Shown in pieces: positions 25,869-34,528 of a stretch of DNA of 64,000 bases; the stretch's first letter is position 1; the number at the start of each line of letters is the position of its first letter. The stretch lies in the NCBI GenBank assembly GCA_964466115.1, contig CAYXMH010000014.1, forward strand, positions 8,593 to 72,592. The letters are read 5' to 3'. The notes below the pieces were generated by a model. The model worked only from the letters and a program-made list of their open reading frames with translations. It ran no database searches and was not told where the DNA came from. This DNA is from Pseudolysobacter sp964466115 (GTDB lineage Bacteria > Pseudomonadota > Gammaproteobacteria > Xanthomonadales > Rhodanobacteraceae). The position numbers were made by a program, and so were the translations under genes.

Positions 25869-27923
25869 ATGAAGTGCAGTAAACCGCTTTATCTGCTGTC
25901 GGCATTATTTGGGTTGACGCAATCGGTTGCGTGTCTTGCCGACGCGTGCGATTCCAGTCGGGCAATGCCCAACTATCGCACCATCAACGCCGTTCAAGGC
26001 CGCGCGGATCGCAGCTCGCTCGCTGGGGCCACTGTGCGACTGTGTGGTGTTGTCACCGGAGTGACCGGCCAAGGGTTTTTCATTCAATCCATTGGTGTCG
26101 ATGATGATCGAGACCTAGCCACTTCGGATGGAATGTACATTTACTCGCGCACACCGCCACCCGCCGCCATTCCGGGCAATGTCATGCACGTGGTGGGAAC
26201 GGTCTCAGAATATGCCGGCCCAACCGATTCCGCCACCCATCTCGTGATCTACTATGGCCCGCCCGAAACCGAAGTAACCACCACCGCAACCCCCTACATG
26301 GTTGGAACCGCCCCGGTTGCAGTCGTTCCCTTGGCCACACCGGATCCCGCCGGATCAATCACTCAATTGGAGCGCTACGAAGGCATGCGCGTTTCAATTC
26401 CTGAAGTGCGCGTGGTTCAATCCACCAGCGCATCGATCAATCCGCTGACCGGAATGCCAAACAACCTGTCTGGCTCGTTCTATGCCGTTTTTGCCGGTGT
26501 TGCCGATCCGCATCGTGAGGCGGGTTTGCTCGCGGGCACTGAAATAGAAGCTACCGTAAGAGCGACGCGACCATCAGTAACCGATCTCCCACGTTACGAT
26601 GGCAACCCAGAAGCGTTTCGTGTGGTAACCGGTCCTTCCTATGGATTGAGTTCAAGCCCCATGCGTCTGGATTTCCGCGTCGGTCAAACCTTGAGTAATG
26701 TCACCGGTATTGTCCATATGGATGCCGGCGAATATTCGCTATTGCTCGACCATGCCGATGTAGGTGCGATGCCGGGTGAAGCTGCGCCAATACGCCTGCC
26801 ACGAGAAGATAAAAACAGCAAAATCTATTCACGCGAGCTAACCATTGCAACGATGAATCTGGAGAATTTCTCCGATGATGTTGATGATCCAACCGGTGAG
26901 GAGATCGTGCGCGGCAGTGCGCTTTATCAAGACCGTCTCGATAAAACCGCCAACACTATTTTAAACGGCTTGCATGGCCCAGACATTATCGTGATGCAGG
27001 AAATCGAAAATGCTGCCGTGGCACGAACGATCTCGGATCGGGTATTTATGCTAAGTGGAAAGTCATTGCACTACAGCGTGGTGTTTCGTGGTCATGGTCT
27101 GGATTCGAGCGGTGCTCCTATCCTCGATCGCTATCGCCAACATATCGCTATGTTGGTCAAAGATGGCACGGTCCAATTTAATGACGCCACCGATGTCGAC
27201 CTCATTGGGGCTGACGCTACCTACTCTTTACCCGATGGCACCACGCCGCTGATCTTCGATCGCCCGCCGCTGCGTCTACGCGCAAAACTTCAACCGGGCT
27301 ATATGGACGGCACTGCAAGCCCGTGGTTCGACCCACTGCCGATTACAGTAGTTGGCGTACATATGAAAGCGTTTATCAATTCCGATCGAAATAACGCTAC
27401 GGGTGAGGCAGTACGCATCAAACGCAAAGCGGGAGCGGAGTATTTGGCCAAGGCATTGTGGAACGATCATATGATTATCGGTGCGGAACGCTTTTACCGA
27501 CCGATGGTAGTAGCGGGCGACTTTAATGCACTGGATGTCACCGATGGTCTCTACGACGTAGTTGGCGCGATTCGCCTGCAAGCAGGTCCAAGTTGGCAAC
27601 CGGTTTCACCGGAAATCTCACCGACTGCTCCACCAGGCAGCCCAGCTGACTCCGGTATGGCCGCTTGGGCGGGATACTTGACCGATATAGCATCAAAAAC
27701 GAATCAATACAGCTATATTCACGCGGGCAGCCGCCAGTTGCTCGATCATGTGCTGACCGACCACGTATTGAACTATTGCACCGATTTGGACAGCCAGGCC
27801 TATCACATTAGCACCACTTATCCAGCTGCCACTCGCGTTTCCGATCACGATCCACTCGTGCTGTACATCAAGCAATTTGAACGCGGGAGAGGTTGCGACT
27901 TTCCCTACCTTTTGAGCTTCTAA
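25869..27923 (+). CDS. secreted endonuclease/exonuclease/phosphatase-family nuclease (ExeM/NucH-like)
   Basis: About 684 residues. A signal peptide (KPLYLLSALFGLTQSVACLA) leads to an OB-fold-like region (ATVRLCGVVTGVTGQGFFIQ, YEGMRVSIPEVRVVQ, VGQTLSNVTGIV). The catalytic EEP domain follows: TIATMNLENFSDD, GPDIIVMQEIEN (metal Glu), VVGVHMKAF, VVAGDFNALDVTDG, and LLDHVLTDHV with the final ATRVSDHDPLVLY (catalytic His). Family members are extracellular DNases, often involved in biofilm DNA turnover or phosphate scavenging. The start is ATG 25869, with AGGAG 7 bases upstream; an in-frame codon 27 positions earlier lacks this and hides the signal peptide. Confidence 0.85.
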   Translation: MKCSKPLYLLSALFGLTQSVACLADACDSSRAMPNYRTINAVQGRADRSSLAGATVRLCGVVTGVTGQGFFIQSIGVDDDRDLATSDGMYIYSRTPPPAAIPGNVMHVVGTVSEYAGPTDSATHLVIYYGPPETEVTTTATPYMVGTAPVAVVPLATPDPAGSITQLERYEGMRVSIPEVRVVQSTSASINPLTGMPNNLSGSFYAVFAGVADPHREAGLLAGTEIEATVRATRPSVTDLPRYDGNPEAFRVVTGPSYGLSSSPMRLDFRVGQTLSNVTGIVHMDAGEYSLLLDHADVGAMPGEAAPIRLPREDKNSKIYSRELTIATMNLENFSDDVDDPTGEEIVRGSALYQDRLDKTANTILNGLHGPDIIVMQEIENAAVARTISDRVFMLSGKSLHYSVVFRGHGLDSSGAPILDRYRQHIAMLVKDGTVQFNDATDVDLIGADATYSLPDGTTPLIFDRPPLRLRAKLQPGYMDGTASPWFDPLPITVVGVHMKAFINSDRNNATGEAVRIKRKAGAEYLAKALWNDHMIIGAERFYRPMVVAGDFNALDVTDGLYDVVGAIRLQAGPSWQPVSPEISPTAPPGSPADSGMAAWAGYLTDIASKTNQYSYIHAGSRQLLDHVLTDHVLNYCTDLDSQAYHISTTYPAATRVSDHDPLVLYIKQFERGRGCDFPYLLSF

Positions 27924-27981
27924 AAGCGCGTTAGTTGGCATTCGCGTCATCTTTTCCACGAAGATGGCGCGCGATGTCGAG

Positions 27982-28752
27982 TTAGGATCGGCTTGCCACG
28001 TTAAGTGCGTTGATCTCATCTACCTTAAGAAACCGCCATTGCCCTTTCGCCAACTCACCGAGTTGCAGCGGCCCAACCGCAACCCGTATCAAACGCAAAA
28101 CGGCAATATCAAACGCCGCCAATAAACGGCGGATATGACGATTCTTGCCCTCGTTCAACACGATTTCCAACCAACCGTTTTTTTCACCTTGCCGTAACAG
28201 GCGAACGTCCTTGACGCGCAGCATCTCACCCGCATCGTCAACGCCAGTCCGCAAACGATCAAGCAAGACCGTATCAATCAATCCGGTTACTTGCACATGA
28301 TAGGTTTTATCGATGGCCGTTTTCGGCTCCAACAGCGCGGCGGCCCAAGCGGTGTCGTTGGTAAACAAGAGCAAACCTTCGCTCGCTTTATCCAAACGTC
28401 CTACCGGGGCGATCCAGGGTAGCCGTGCTGTTTGCAACAAGCTATATACCGTATCGCGATCACGCTCATCGGCAGCGGTAGTGACCACACCACGCGGTTT
28501 GTTCAGCATGAGGTAAATCGGTTTTGCAGCCCCGAGCATTTCGCCATTGAGCTCAATGCGATCGCGCACGCTATCTACGGGGTGCTCCGGATCGCGTATC
28601 GTTTTGCCGTTGACGCGAACGTGGCCTGCAACGACAAAATCGGCGGCGCGGGTTCTCGAACAAATCCCTAGTTTCGACAATACGCGTGCAATGCCGTGGC
28701 GTGGCGCTTGGCCTTTGTTTGCAGGTGGCAAACGAGCGGGTCGTTTATTCAC
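27982..28752 (-). CDS. RsuA/RluB-family pseudouridine synthase
   Basis: A 256-residue protein: basic N-terminal tail, S4 RNA-binding domain (ARVLSKLGICSRTRAADFVV, AGHVRVNGKTI), then the catalytic domain with LMLNKPRGVVTT, the active-site Asp in GRLDKASEGLLLFTND, KTYHVQVTG and EGKNRHIRRL. It isomerises a uridine in rRNA. RsuA, RluB and RluF share this layout, and I cannot choose between them. It is shorter than RluB and has no long basic tail. It ends convergently with the nuclease gene. Confidence 0.88.
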   Translation of the reverse strand: MNKRPARLPPANKGQAPRHGIARVLSKLGICSRTRAADFVVAGHVRVNGKTIRDPEHPVDSVRDRIELNGEMLGAAKPIYLMLNKPRGVVTTAADERDRDTVYSLLQTARLPWIAPVGRLDKASEGLLLFTNDTAWAAALLEPKTAIDKTYHVQVTGLIDTVLLDRLRTGVDDAGEMLRVKDVRLLRQGEKNGWLEIVLNEGKNRHIRRLLAAFDIAVLRLIRVAVGPLQLGELAKGQWRFLKVDEINALNVASRS

Positions 28753-28772
28753 ATCCTATCTTACTATCAATC

Positions 28773-28804
28773 AAAAAAAGCCCGGCATCAGCCGGGCTTT
28801 TTAT
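28773..28804 (-). terminator. rho-independent terminator of the OmpA-family gene
   Basis: AAAAAAAGCCCGGC-ATCA-GCCGGGCTTTTT: a 7-bp GC stem with A and T runs on both sides, so it can work in either direction. On the minus strand it ends the OmpA-family transcript 22 bases after its stop and lies just before the pseudouridine synthase start. Confidence 0.9.
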
Positions 28805-28826
28805 TCTACTTCAACAAGCGTAACGG

Positions 28827-29951
28827 TTATTGGTTTTCGACTTGCAATTCCGTACGGCGATTGCGTTGACGGCCTTCTTTCGTATCGTTTGTGTCGATCG
28901 GTTTAGACTCGCCAAAACCTTTCGGCCCATCCAAACGGCTGGCCGAAACACCGTGCGAGGTTAGGTAATCGTACACAATTTTGGCGCGGCGTTCGCTGAG
29001 CTTTTGGTTGTACGCATCCGTTCCCACCGAGTCGGTATGGCCATCCACCTCGACATGGATATTCGGATAACGCTTTAACGTATCCACAGCTTGGTCAAGA
29101 ATCGACAACGATTCGGAAGTCGGCTCTTTCAGCGACGGGCCGATGTCTTTCTCGCCCGCTTTCGGACGATCGAATTTGAAGTTCACCCCGCGCAGATCAA
29201 TGACCACCTTTTGCGGACAGCCGTCCGGCCCTACGATGGTTCCAGCGGAAGTGCCGGGGCATTTGTCGTCGCAATCGTTAACGCCGTCGTGATCGCTGTC
29301 TTTGCTATGGCAATCGGACGGGGCTGGGGTTACCGGAGTCGCTGGCTTGCTGTCGGGTTTTCTCGGGGCTGAGCCGGCATCGCCAAGCGCCACGGTCAGT
29401 CCAACTCCTAACATCCAGTCACCAAAATGGTCTTCATGAATGAATGGTGAGTAGGTCTTATAGGTATCGCTGTCGAAATCGTAGCGATAGGTGAGCTCGG
29501 TACGGAACCGAACATTGTCGGTCAGCGCTTTTTGCAGACCGATGCCAGCTTGGAACATCGCACCCACGTCGGCTTTCCCAGCGGTGGTGTCGTGATAATC
29601 CGCACCCACGCCCGCCGTAATATACGGCTGCCAGGAATCGGGCTCCATAAAATACCAGCGCGCACTTAAGCCAAGCACGGTATTGGCAAAATTGCCGGCT
29701 CCATGCAGCTCATTAGCAAATTTGCGCGTGGTGCGATCGACAAACACGTCAACGCTGGCGCGCGAGTTGATGTAAGTGCCGATGCCAATCATTCCCAGTA
29801 CGCCACCGCTGGTGGTTTCACGCCCGTCGTCGTTATGAACGGCGGCAAGACCGGTGGTGAAGTACCAGCGGTTATCAAAGTCTTCTGCGTGCGCCACGGC
29901 CATGCTGGCCAGACTTAAAGCGGATAGCGCTAACGATTTCTTAAATTTCAT
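28827..29951 (-). CDS. OmpA/OprF-like outer membrane protein
   Basis: A 374-residue protein. Signal peptide KKSLALSALSLASMAVAHA. An eight-strand barrel (about 22-195) with alternating strands (RWYFTTGLAAVHN, SWQPYITAGVGADY, WMLGVGLTVALG). A proline hinge (KPATPVTPAP) is followed by a thrombospondin type 3-like segment (DSDHDGVNDCDDKCPG) that may bind calcium. The C-terminal OmpA domain binds peptidoglycan (HVEVDGHTDSVGTDAYNQKL, RAKIVYDYL, GESKPI, RRTEL). This is the OprF layout. AGGAG lies upstream of the ATG, and a strong terminator follows. Its upstream region (29952-30138) is very AT-rich. Confidence 0.92.
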   Translation of the reverse strand: MKFKKSLALSALSLASMAVAHAEDFDNRWYFTTGLAAVHNDDGRETTSGGVLGMIGIGTYINSRASVDVFVDRTTRKFANELHGAGNFANTVLGLSARWYFMEPDSWQPYITAGVGADYHDTTAGKADVGAMFQAGIGLQKALTDNVRFRTELTYRYDFDSDTYKTYSPFIHEDHFGDWMLGVGLTVALGDAGSAPRKPDSKPATPVTPAPSDCHSKDSDHDGVNDCDDKCPGTSAGTIVGPDGCPQKVVIDLRGVNFKFDRPKAGEKDIGPSLKEPTSESLSILDQAVDTLKRYPNIHVEVDGHTDSVGTDAYNQKLSERRAKIVYDYLTSHGVSASRLDGPKGFGESKPIDTNDTKEGRQRNRRTELQVENQ

Positions 29952-30138
29952 CGGGATCTCCTCAAATTGCTAATTATTAATCGCACCCATCGCACGTACC
30001 GAAGCACGCGAACAGACTCTGTTCTAAGCGCTGTTGCGCAGCGCACACGTTAACAAAATGTTAGTGTTTTTGCACGAAACTATAAAATATTTAATAAAAT
30101 CAATTATTTAATTTAAATTATGGCTTGCGACAACGGCT

Positions 30139-31587
30139 TTAAAGGACAAACATATCCATCAATTGATGAATTGGCGTGGCTAAAAAGCGTCCCTCATCGC
30201 GCGACAATTCCAAGATTTGTTCGGTACGACGACGGGATAAATGTTGGGCCAACGCAGCCTCAAACTTGCTGAGCAAGACCGGTATTCCCTCCGCGCGACG
30301 CAAGCGATGGCCAATCGGGAAATCGATGGAAACCTTGTCGGTCTGGCTACCATCGTTAAAGAACACTTGCAACGCGTTGCCGATATAGCGTTTTTGCGGA
30401 TCAAAATAGTCTTTGGTGAACTGCGGGTTTTCACGGACTTCCATCTTGGCGCGCAGCGCATCCACGCGAGGATCGTGAGCAACCGCATCCTCGTAGTCAT
30501 CCGCCGTTAGCCGCCCGTGGATCAAGGGGATGGCCACCATATACTGAATGCAATGATCGCGATCGGCCGGGTTCGCCAGCTCGCCGGTTTTATCGATAAT
30601 GCGCACGCCGGCTTCCTGCGTTTCAATAACGATTTTAGAAATTTGGTCAAGCTTCGCGGATACCTGCGGGTGCAAGCGCATGGCGCATTCAACGGCGGTT
30701 TGGGCATGGAATTCGGCTGGGAACGAAATTTTGAATAACACATTCTCCATCACATACGAACCGAACGGGCGTTCAAATTCAAACGCTTTGCCCTTAAACA
30801 GCACATCGTAAAAACCCCAGGTTTTGGCGGTTAATGCGGAGGGGTAGCCAATAACGCCTTTAACGGCATTTAATGCGTGGATCACCGCTCGGCGGCAGGC
30901 ATCACCGGCGGCCCAGCTCTTGCGCGGACCGGCATTCGGTGCATGCCGATAGGTGCGCAATGCGCCGCCATCAATCCATGAATTCGATACGGCATTAACC
31001 ACATCATCGAACGATCCGCCCAACATGGCGGTGGTCACCGCGGTGGAAGCCAATCGCACCAAAATCACATGGTCAAGCCCGACTCGGTTGAAACTGTTTT
31101 TCAAGGCATAGCAGCCTTGAATCTCGTGCGCCTTGATCGCCGCGGTCAATACGTCCTTTACTAAGATCGGCGCTTTGTTTTCCCGAGTATTTTTTCTCGA
31201 AAGATAATCGGCCACGGCAAGAATGGCGCCAAGATTGTCGGATGGGTGTCCCCATTCGGCGGCAAGCCAAGTATCGTTGAAATCCAACCAGCGAATCTGT
31301 GCACCGATATTGAATGCCGCCTGCACCGGATCGAGCTCAAAACTCGTCCCCGGAACACGCGCGCCACCCGGTAAATTGGCACCGGGAACCAGCGGCCCCA
31401 AATGTTTCACGCACTCCGGAAATTTCATCGCCAGCATTGCGCAACCCAATGAATCCATCAACATATACCGCGCCGTTGCATAGGCTTCGGTCGAGTCGAT
31501 TGAGTATTCGGTAACATAGCGCGCGATATCCACCAAAGCCTGGTCGGGCGCGGGGCGCTTGGCGGAACGGATATCATGGTGGCTCAT
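30139..31587 (-). CDS. prpD: 2-methylcitrate dehydratase
   Basis: A 482-residue MmgE/PrpD-family enzyme (E. coli PrpD has 483) that dehydrates 2-methylcitrate to cis-2-methylaconitate in propionate breakdown. Motifs: YMLMDSLGCAMLAM, IRWLDFNDTWLAAEWGHPSDN, LKNSFNRVGLDHVILVRLAS, GPRKSWAAGDACRRAV, GSYVMENVLFKISFPAEFHAQ and PADRDHCIQYMVAI. The start is ATG 31587 (SHHDIRSAKRP), with AGGAG 5 bases upstream; the in-frame codon at 31617 overlaps that site. It is separated from prpC and prpB by two genes on the other strand. Confidence 0.93.
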   Translation of the reverse strand: MSHHDIRSAKRPAPDQALVDIARYVTEYSIDSTEAYATARYMLMDSLGCAMLAMKFPECVKHLGPLVPGANLPGGARVPGTSFELDPVQAAFNIGAQIRWLDFNDTWLAAEWGHPSDNLGAILAVADYLSRKNTRENKAPILVKDVLTAAIKAHEIQGCYALKNSFNRVGLDHVILVRLASTAVTTAMLGGSFDDVVNAVSNSWIDGGALRTYRHAPNAGPRKSWAAGDACRRAVIHALNAVKGVIGYPSALTAKTWGFYDVLFKGKAFEFERPFGSYVMENVLFKISFPAEFHAQTAVECAMRLHPQVSAKLDQISKIVIETQEAGVRIIDKTGELANPADRDHCIQYMVAIPLIHGRLTADDYEDAVAHDPRVDALRAKMEVRENPQFTKDYFDPQKRYIGNALQVFFNDGSQTDKVSIDFPIGHRLRRAEGIPVLLSKFEAALAQHLSRRRTEQILELSRDEGRFLATPIHQLMDMFVL

Positions 31588-31770
31588 GGGTTCTCCTGTA
31601 GGTGTCTGCTGCAGCATCGCGAAGCTGGGCGCGCATTTTGCCAGAACTCCTGTCCTAAAGGAGCCTGACCTTACAGAAATTCACATCATTACGCCTTACA
31701 ATCGGCCCTTGTTCTCATGCAGCGCCGTAGCAGCGGCAATGCTCAATCCCAATCCACTGAAGGATTCGCT

Positions 31771-32388
31771 ATGAAATTGTTTTATATGCCTGGCGCTTGT
31801 TCACTTGCACCGCACATCGTTCTGGAATGGATCGGTGCACCGTATGAAGCGATCAAGCTTACCCACGAAGACACAAAGAAATCGGAATACCTTAAGTTGA
31901 CCCCGGCCGGTGCCGTGCCGTTGCTGCAAGAATCCGATGGCTGGGTACTAACGGAAAACCCCGCCATCTTAAGTTTTTTGGCTGAAACCCATCCCAAAGC
32001 AAAGCTGGGTCCAGACGATGCGCCGCGAGCGCGCGCCGAATTCAATTATTGGTTGTCGCACTTCGCCAGTGATGTGCACAAAAGCTTTGTTCCGATTTTT
32101 GGGCCGCAACGGTTTGGTGTCGCCGAAGATCAATACGACAAATTGCGCCAAGCGGCGGTCGAGAAAGTTCGCGTATTGATGGGGCGGATCGACGCGCGAA
32201 TGGCCAACAAAGACCATCTGATTGCCAATCGCCGCAGCGTGCTGGACGCTTATCTGTTCGTGTTCTTGCGCTGGGTGGATAAAAAAGCCGGCGGGCTGGA
32301 TGCGTTCCCCAACCTCAAGCGTTTCGCGCAACGCATGAAAGACGATCCTGCCGTTCAAAACGTGATGCAAGTGGAAGGACTGTCGTAG
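31771..32388 (+). CDS. glutathione S-transferase family protein
   Basis: A 205-residue protein. The N-terminal thioredoxin-like domain starts KLFYMPGACSLAPHIVLEW (the CS pair is the beta-class active-site region), then SEYLKLTPAGAVPLL and LTENPAILSFLAETHP (glutathione contacts around the ES/NP site). The C-terminal helical domain has RAEFNYWLSHFASDVHKSF and DAYLFVFLRW. Cytoplasmic detoxification or thiol transfer; substrate unknown. ATG 31771 follows GAAGGATTCGCT. It is divergent from prpD and 27 bases before the fadH-like gene, probably in one transcript. Confidence 0.88.
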   Translation: MKLFYMPGACSLAPHIVLEWIGAPYEAIKLTHEDTKKSEYLKLTPAGAVPLLQESDGWVLTENPAILSFLAETHPKAKLGPDDAPRARAEFNYWLSHFASDVHKSFVPIFGPQRFGVAEDQYDKLRQAAVEKVRVLMGRIDARMANKDHLIANRRSVLDAYLFVFLRWVDKKAGGLDAFPNLKRFAQRMKDDPAVQNVMQVEGLS

Positions 32389-32415
32389 CAATCGCTGACG
32401 GCTGCGAGCGCAATC

Positions 32416-34440
32416 GTGCTATACCCGCATTTACTCGCTCCTCTCGATCTTGGGTTCGTCACTTTGCCCAATCGAGTGCTGATGGGCTCGATGCACACCG
32501 GTTTGGAGGATCGCGCCAAGGATTATGGCAAATTGGCCGCTTATTTTGCCGAGCGTGCACGCGGCGGCGTTGGGTTGATCGTCACTGGCGGCATCGCTCC
32601 GAACATCACGGGTTGGCTAACGCCGTTCGCATCGCGCATGAGTTTTCCGTGGCACACGCGTCGGCATCGCTTGGTTACCGAAGCCGTGCACAATGAGGGC
32701 GGGCGAATCTGCATGCAGATTTTGCACTCGGGGCGTTATGGTTATCACCCGCTGTCGGTCGCGCCTTCGGCCATAAAATCACCGATTACGCCATTCACTC
32801 CACGCGCTTTAAGTGCGCGCGGTGTGGAGCGCCAGATCAAATCGTTTGTTCGCTGCGCACAACTGGCTAAAGACGCGGGCTACGATGGCGTTGAGATCAT
32901 GGGCTCGGAAGGCTATCTGATCAACCAGTTTTTGGTCACGCGAACCAATCAGCGCAACGATGCCTGGGGCGGCGCTTACGAAAAGCGCATGCGCTTTGCG
33001 GTTGAGATCGTGCAACAAACCCGCCAAGCGCTCGGGCACGATTTCATCATTATCTACCGGTTATCGATGCTCGATTTGGTTTCCGATGGATCGAGTTGGG
33101 ACGAAACTGTGCTGCTGGCGAAAGCGATCGAGCGCGCTGGCGCAACGTTGATTAATACCGGCATCGGCTGGCATGAGGCGCGCATTCCAACCATCGTCAC
33201 CAGCGTGCCGCGCGGCGCATTTACCTGGGTAACGCGCAAGTTGAAAAGCGAAGTGTCGATTCCGTTGATCACGACCAATCGCATCAATATGCCCGATGTT
33301 GCCGAACGAATCCTCAGCGCTGGCGATGCCGATATGGTTTCCATGGCACGACCGTTTCTGGCCGACCCTGAATGGGTGCGCAAGGCGCGCGAACAACGCA
33401 GCGATGAGATCAATACCTGCATCGCCTGCAACCAGGCTTGTCTTGATCATGTGTTCGTGCGCAAAAAAGCGTCGTGCTTGGTCAATCCGCGCGCCTGCAG
33501 CGAAACCGAACTTAATTACACAAAAACAAAAACCCTCAAGAATATTGCTGTAGTTGGTGCCGGACCCGCGGGCCTTGCCTGCGCCACGGTGTTGGCCGAA
33601 CGCGGGCATCGCGTCACGCTATTCGAAGCAGCCACCGAAATTGGCGGCCAATTCAACATGGCTAAACGGATACCAGGAAAAGAAGAGTTCCATGAAACCT
33701 TGCGTTATTTCCAGCGCAAGATCGAACTTACGAAAGTCGCGTTAAAACTGAACACCTGCGTTACCACCGACGATTTATTGCGCAGCGGATTCGACGACAT
33801 CGTTCTCGCCACCGGTGTTCGCCCGCGCAACCCAAACATTCCCGGAGAGAATCTGCCCAACACATTGAGCTATCTCGACGTACTGCTGCACGGAAAACCG
33901 GTTGGAAAGCGCGTGGCCATCATTGGCGCCGGCGGCATTGGTTTCGATGTCGCGGAATTCTTGGCGCAAACCTCCCCTTCACCAAGCACCGATACCGGGC
34001 GCTGGTTGTCGGAATGGGGCATAGACCCCGCCTTGAATGCGCGCGGCGGTGTTGCGGGCATCCAGGCAAAACCGGAACCGGCCTTGCGTGACATCTATTT
34101 GTTACAGCGTAAGGCCGAAAATTTGGGTAAGCGCCTGGGCAAAACCAGCGGCTGGGTACATCGCTTAACGCTGAAACATAAACAAGTGCAAATGATCAGC
34201 GGCGTAAGCTACGAACGGATCGACGGCACCGGTTTGCACGTCACGATCGACGGCGTAAAAAAAATACTGGCAGTAGACACGATTGTGACCTGTGCCGGCC
34301 AAGAATCGCAGCGCACGCTGTACGACGACTTACGCGCAGCGAATCGATCCGCGCATTTGATTGGGGGTGCGGAGCTGGCATTGGAGCTCGATGCAAAACG
34401 CGCGATCGATCAAGGATCACGCCTAGCTGCTTCATTGTAG
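32416..34440 (+). CDS. fadH: NADPH-dependent 2,4-dienoyl-CoA reductase (FadH-type, Fe-S flavoprotein)
   Basis: A 674-residue enzyme (E. coli FadH has 672) that reduces 2,4-dienoyl-CoA in unsaturated fatty acid oxidation. It begins with a TIM barrel (YPHLLAPLDLGFVTLPNRVLMGSMHTGLE, QILHSGRYGYHP, VEIMGSEGYLINQFL, GDADMVSMARPFLADP). A 4Fe-4S cluster motif is at CIACNQACLDH followed by SCLVNPRAC. FAD and NADPH folds follow (NIAVVGAGPAGLACA, RVAIIGAGGIGFDVAEFL). The start is GTG 32416 (LYPHLL). The stop TAG is the first part of the TAGGGTGGGCC repeat that begins at 34438. Confidence 0.93.
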   Translation: MLYPHLLAPLDLGFVTLPNRVLMGSMHTGLEDRAKDYGKLAAYFAERARGGVGLIVTGGIAPNITGWLTPFASRMSFPWHTRRHRLVTEAVHNEGGRICMQILHSGRYGYHPLSVAPSAIKSPITPFTPRALSARGVERQIKSFVRCAQLAKDAGYDGVEIMGSEGYLINQFLVTRTNQRNDAWGGAYEKRMRFAVEIVQQTRQALGHDFIIIYRLSMLDLVSDGSSWDETVLLAKAIERAGATLINTGIGWHEARIPTIVTSVPRGAFTWVTRKLKSEVSIPLITTNRINMPDVAERILSAGDADMVSMARPFLADPEWVRKAREQRSDEINTCIACNQACLDHVFVRKKASCLVNPRACSETELNYTKTKTLKNIAVVGAGPAGLACATVLAERGHRVTLFEAATEIGGQFNMAKRIPGKEEFHETLRYFQRKIELTKVALKLNTCVTTDDLLRSGFDDIVLATGVRPRNPNIPGENLPNTLSYLDVLLHGKPVGKRVAIIGAGGIGFDVAEFLAQTSPSPSTDTGRWLSEWGIDPALNARGGVAGIQAKPEPALRDIYLLQRKAENLGKRLGKTSGWVHRLTLKHKQVQMISGVSYERIDGTGLHVTIDGVKKILAVDTIVTCAGQESQRTLYDDLRAANRSAHLIGGAELALELDAKRAIDQGSRLAASL

Positions 34441-34525
34441 GGTGGGCCTTGGCCCACCGTCTTCGATGCGCTTAAAATCAAACCGATTCGAATTACCCAG
34501 CGAGTGCGGTGGCCAAGGCCCACCC
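34438..34525. repeat. TAGGGTGGGCCTTGGCCCAC inverted repeat, copy 1
   Basis: GGTGGGCCTTGGCCCACCG at the left and CGGTGGCCAAGGCCCACCC at the right are near reverse complements, with about 47 bases between. The left arm is itself palindromic. The TAG of the element is the fadH stop codon. It fills the convergent fadH/prpC gap. Copy 2 is at 37811-37862. Confidence 0.75.
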
Positions 34526-34528
34526 GAC

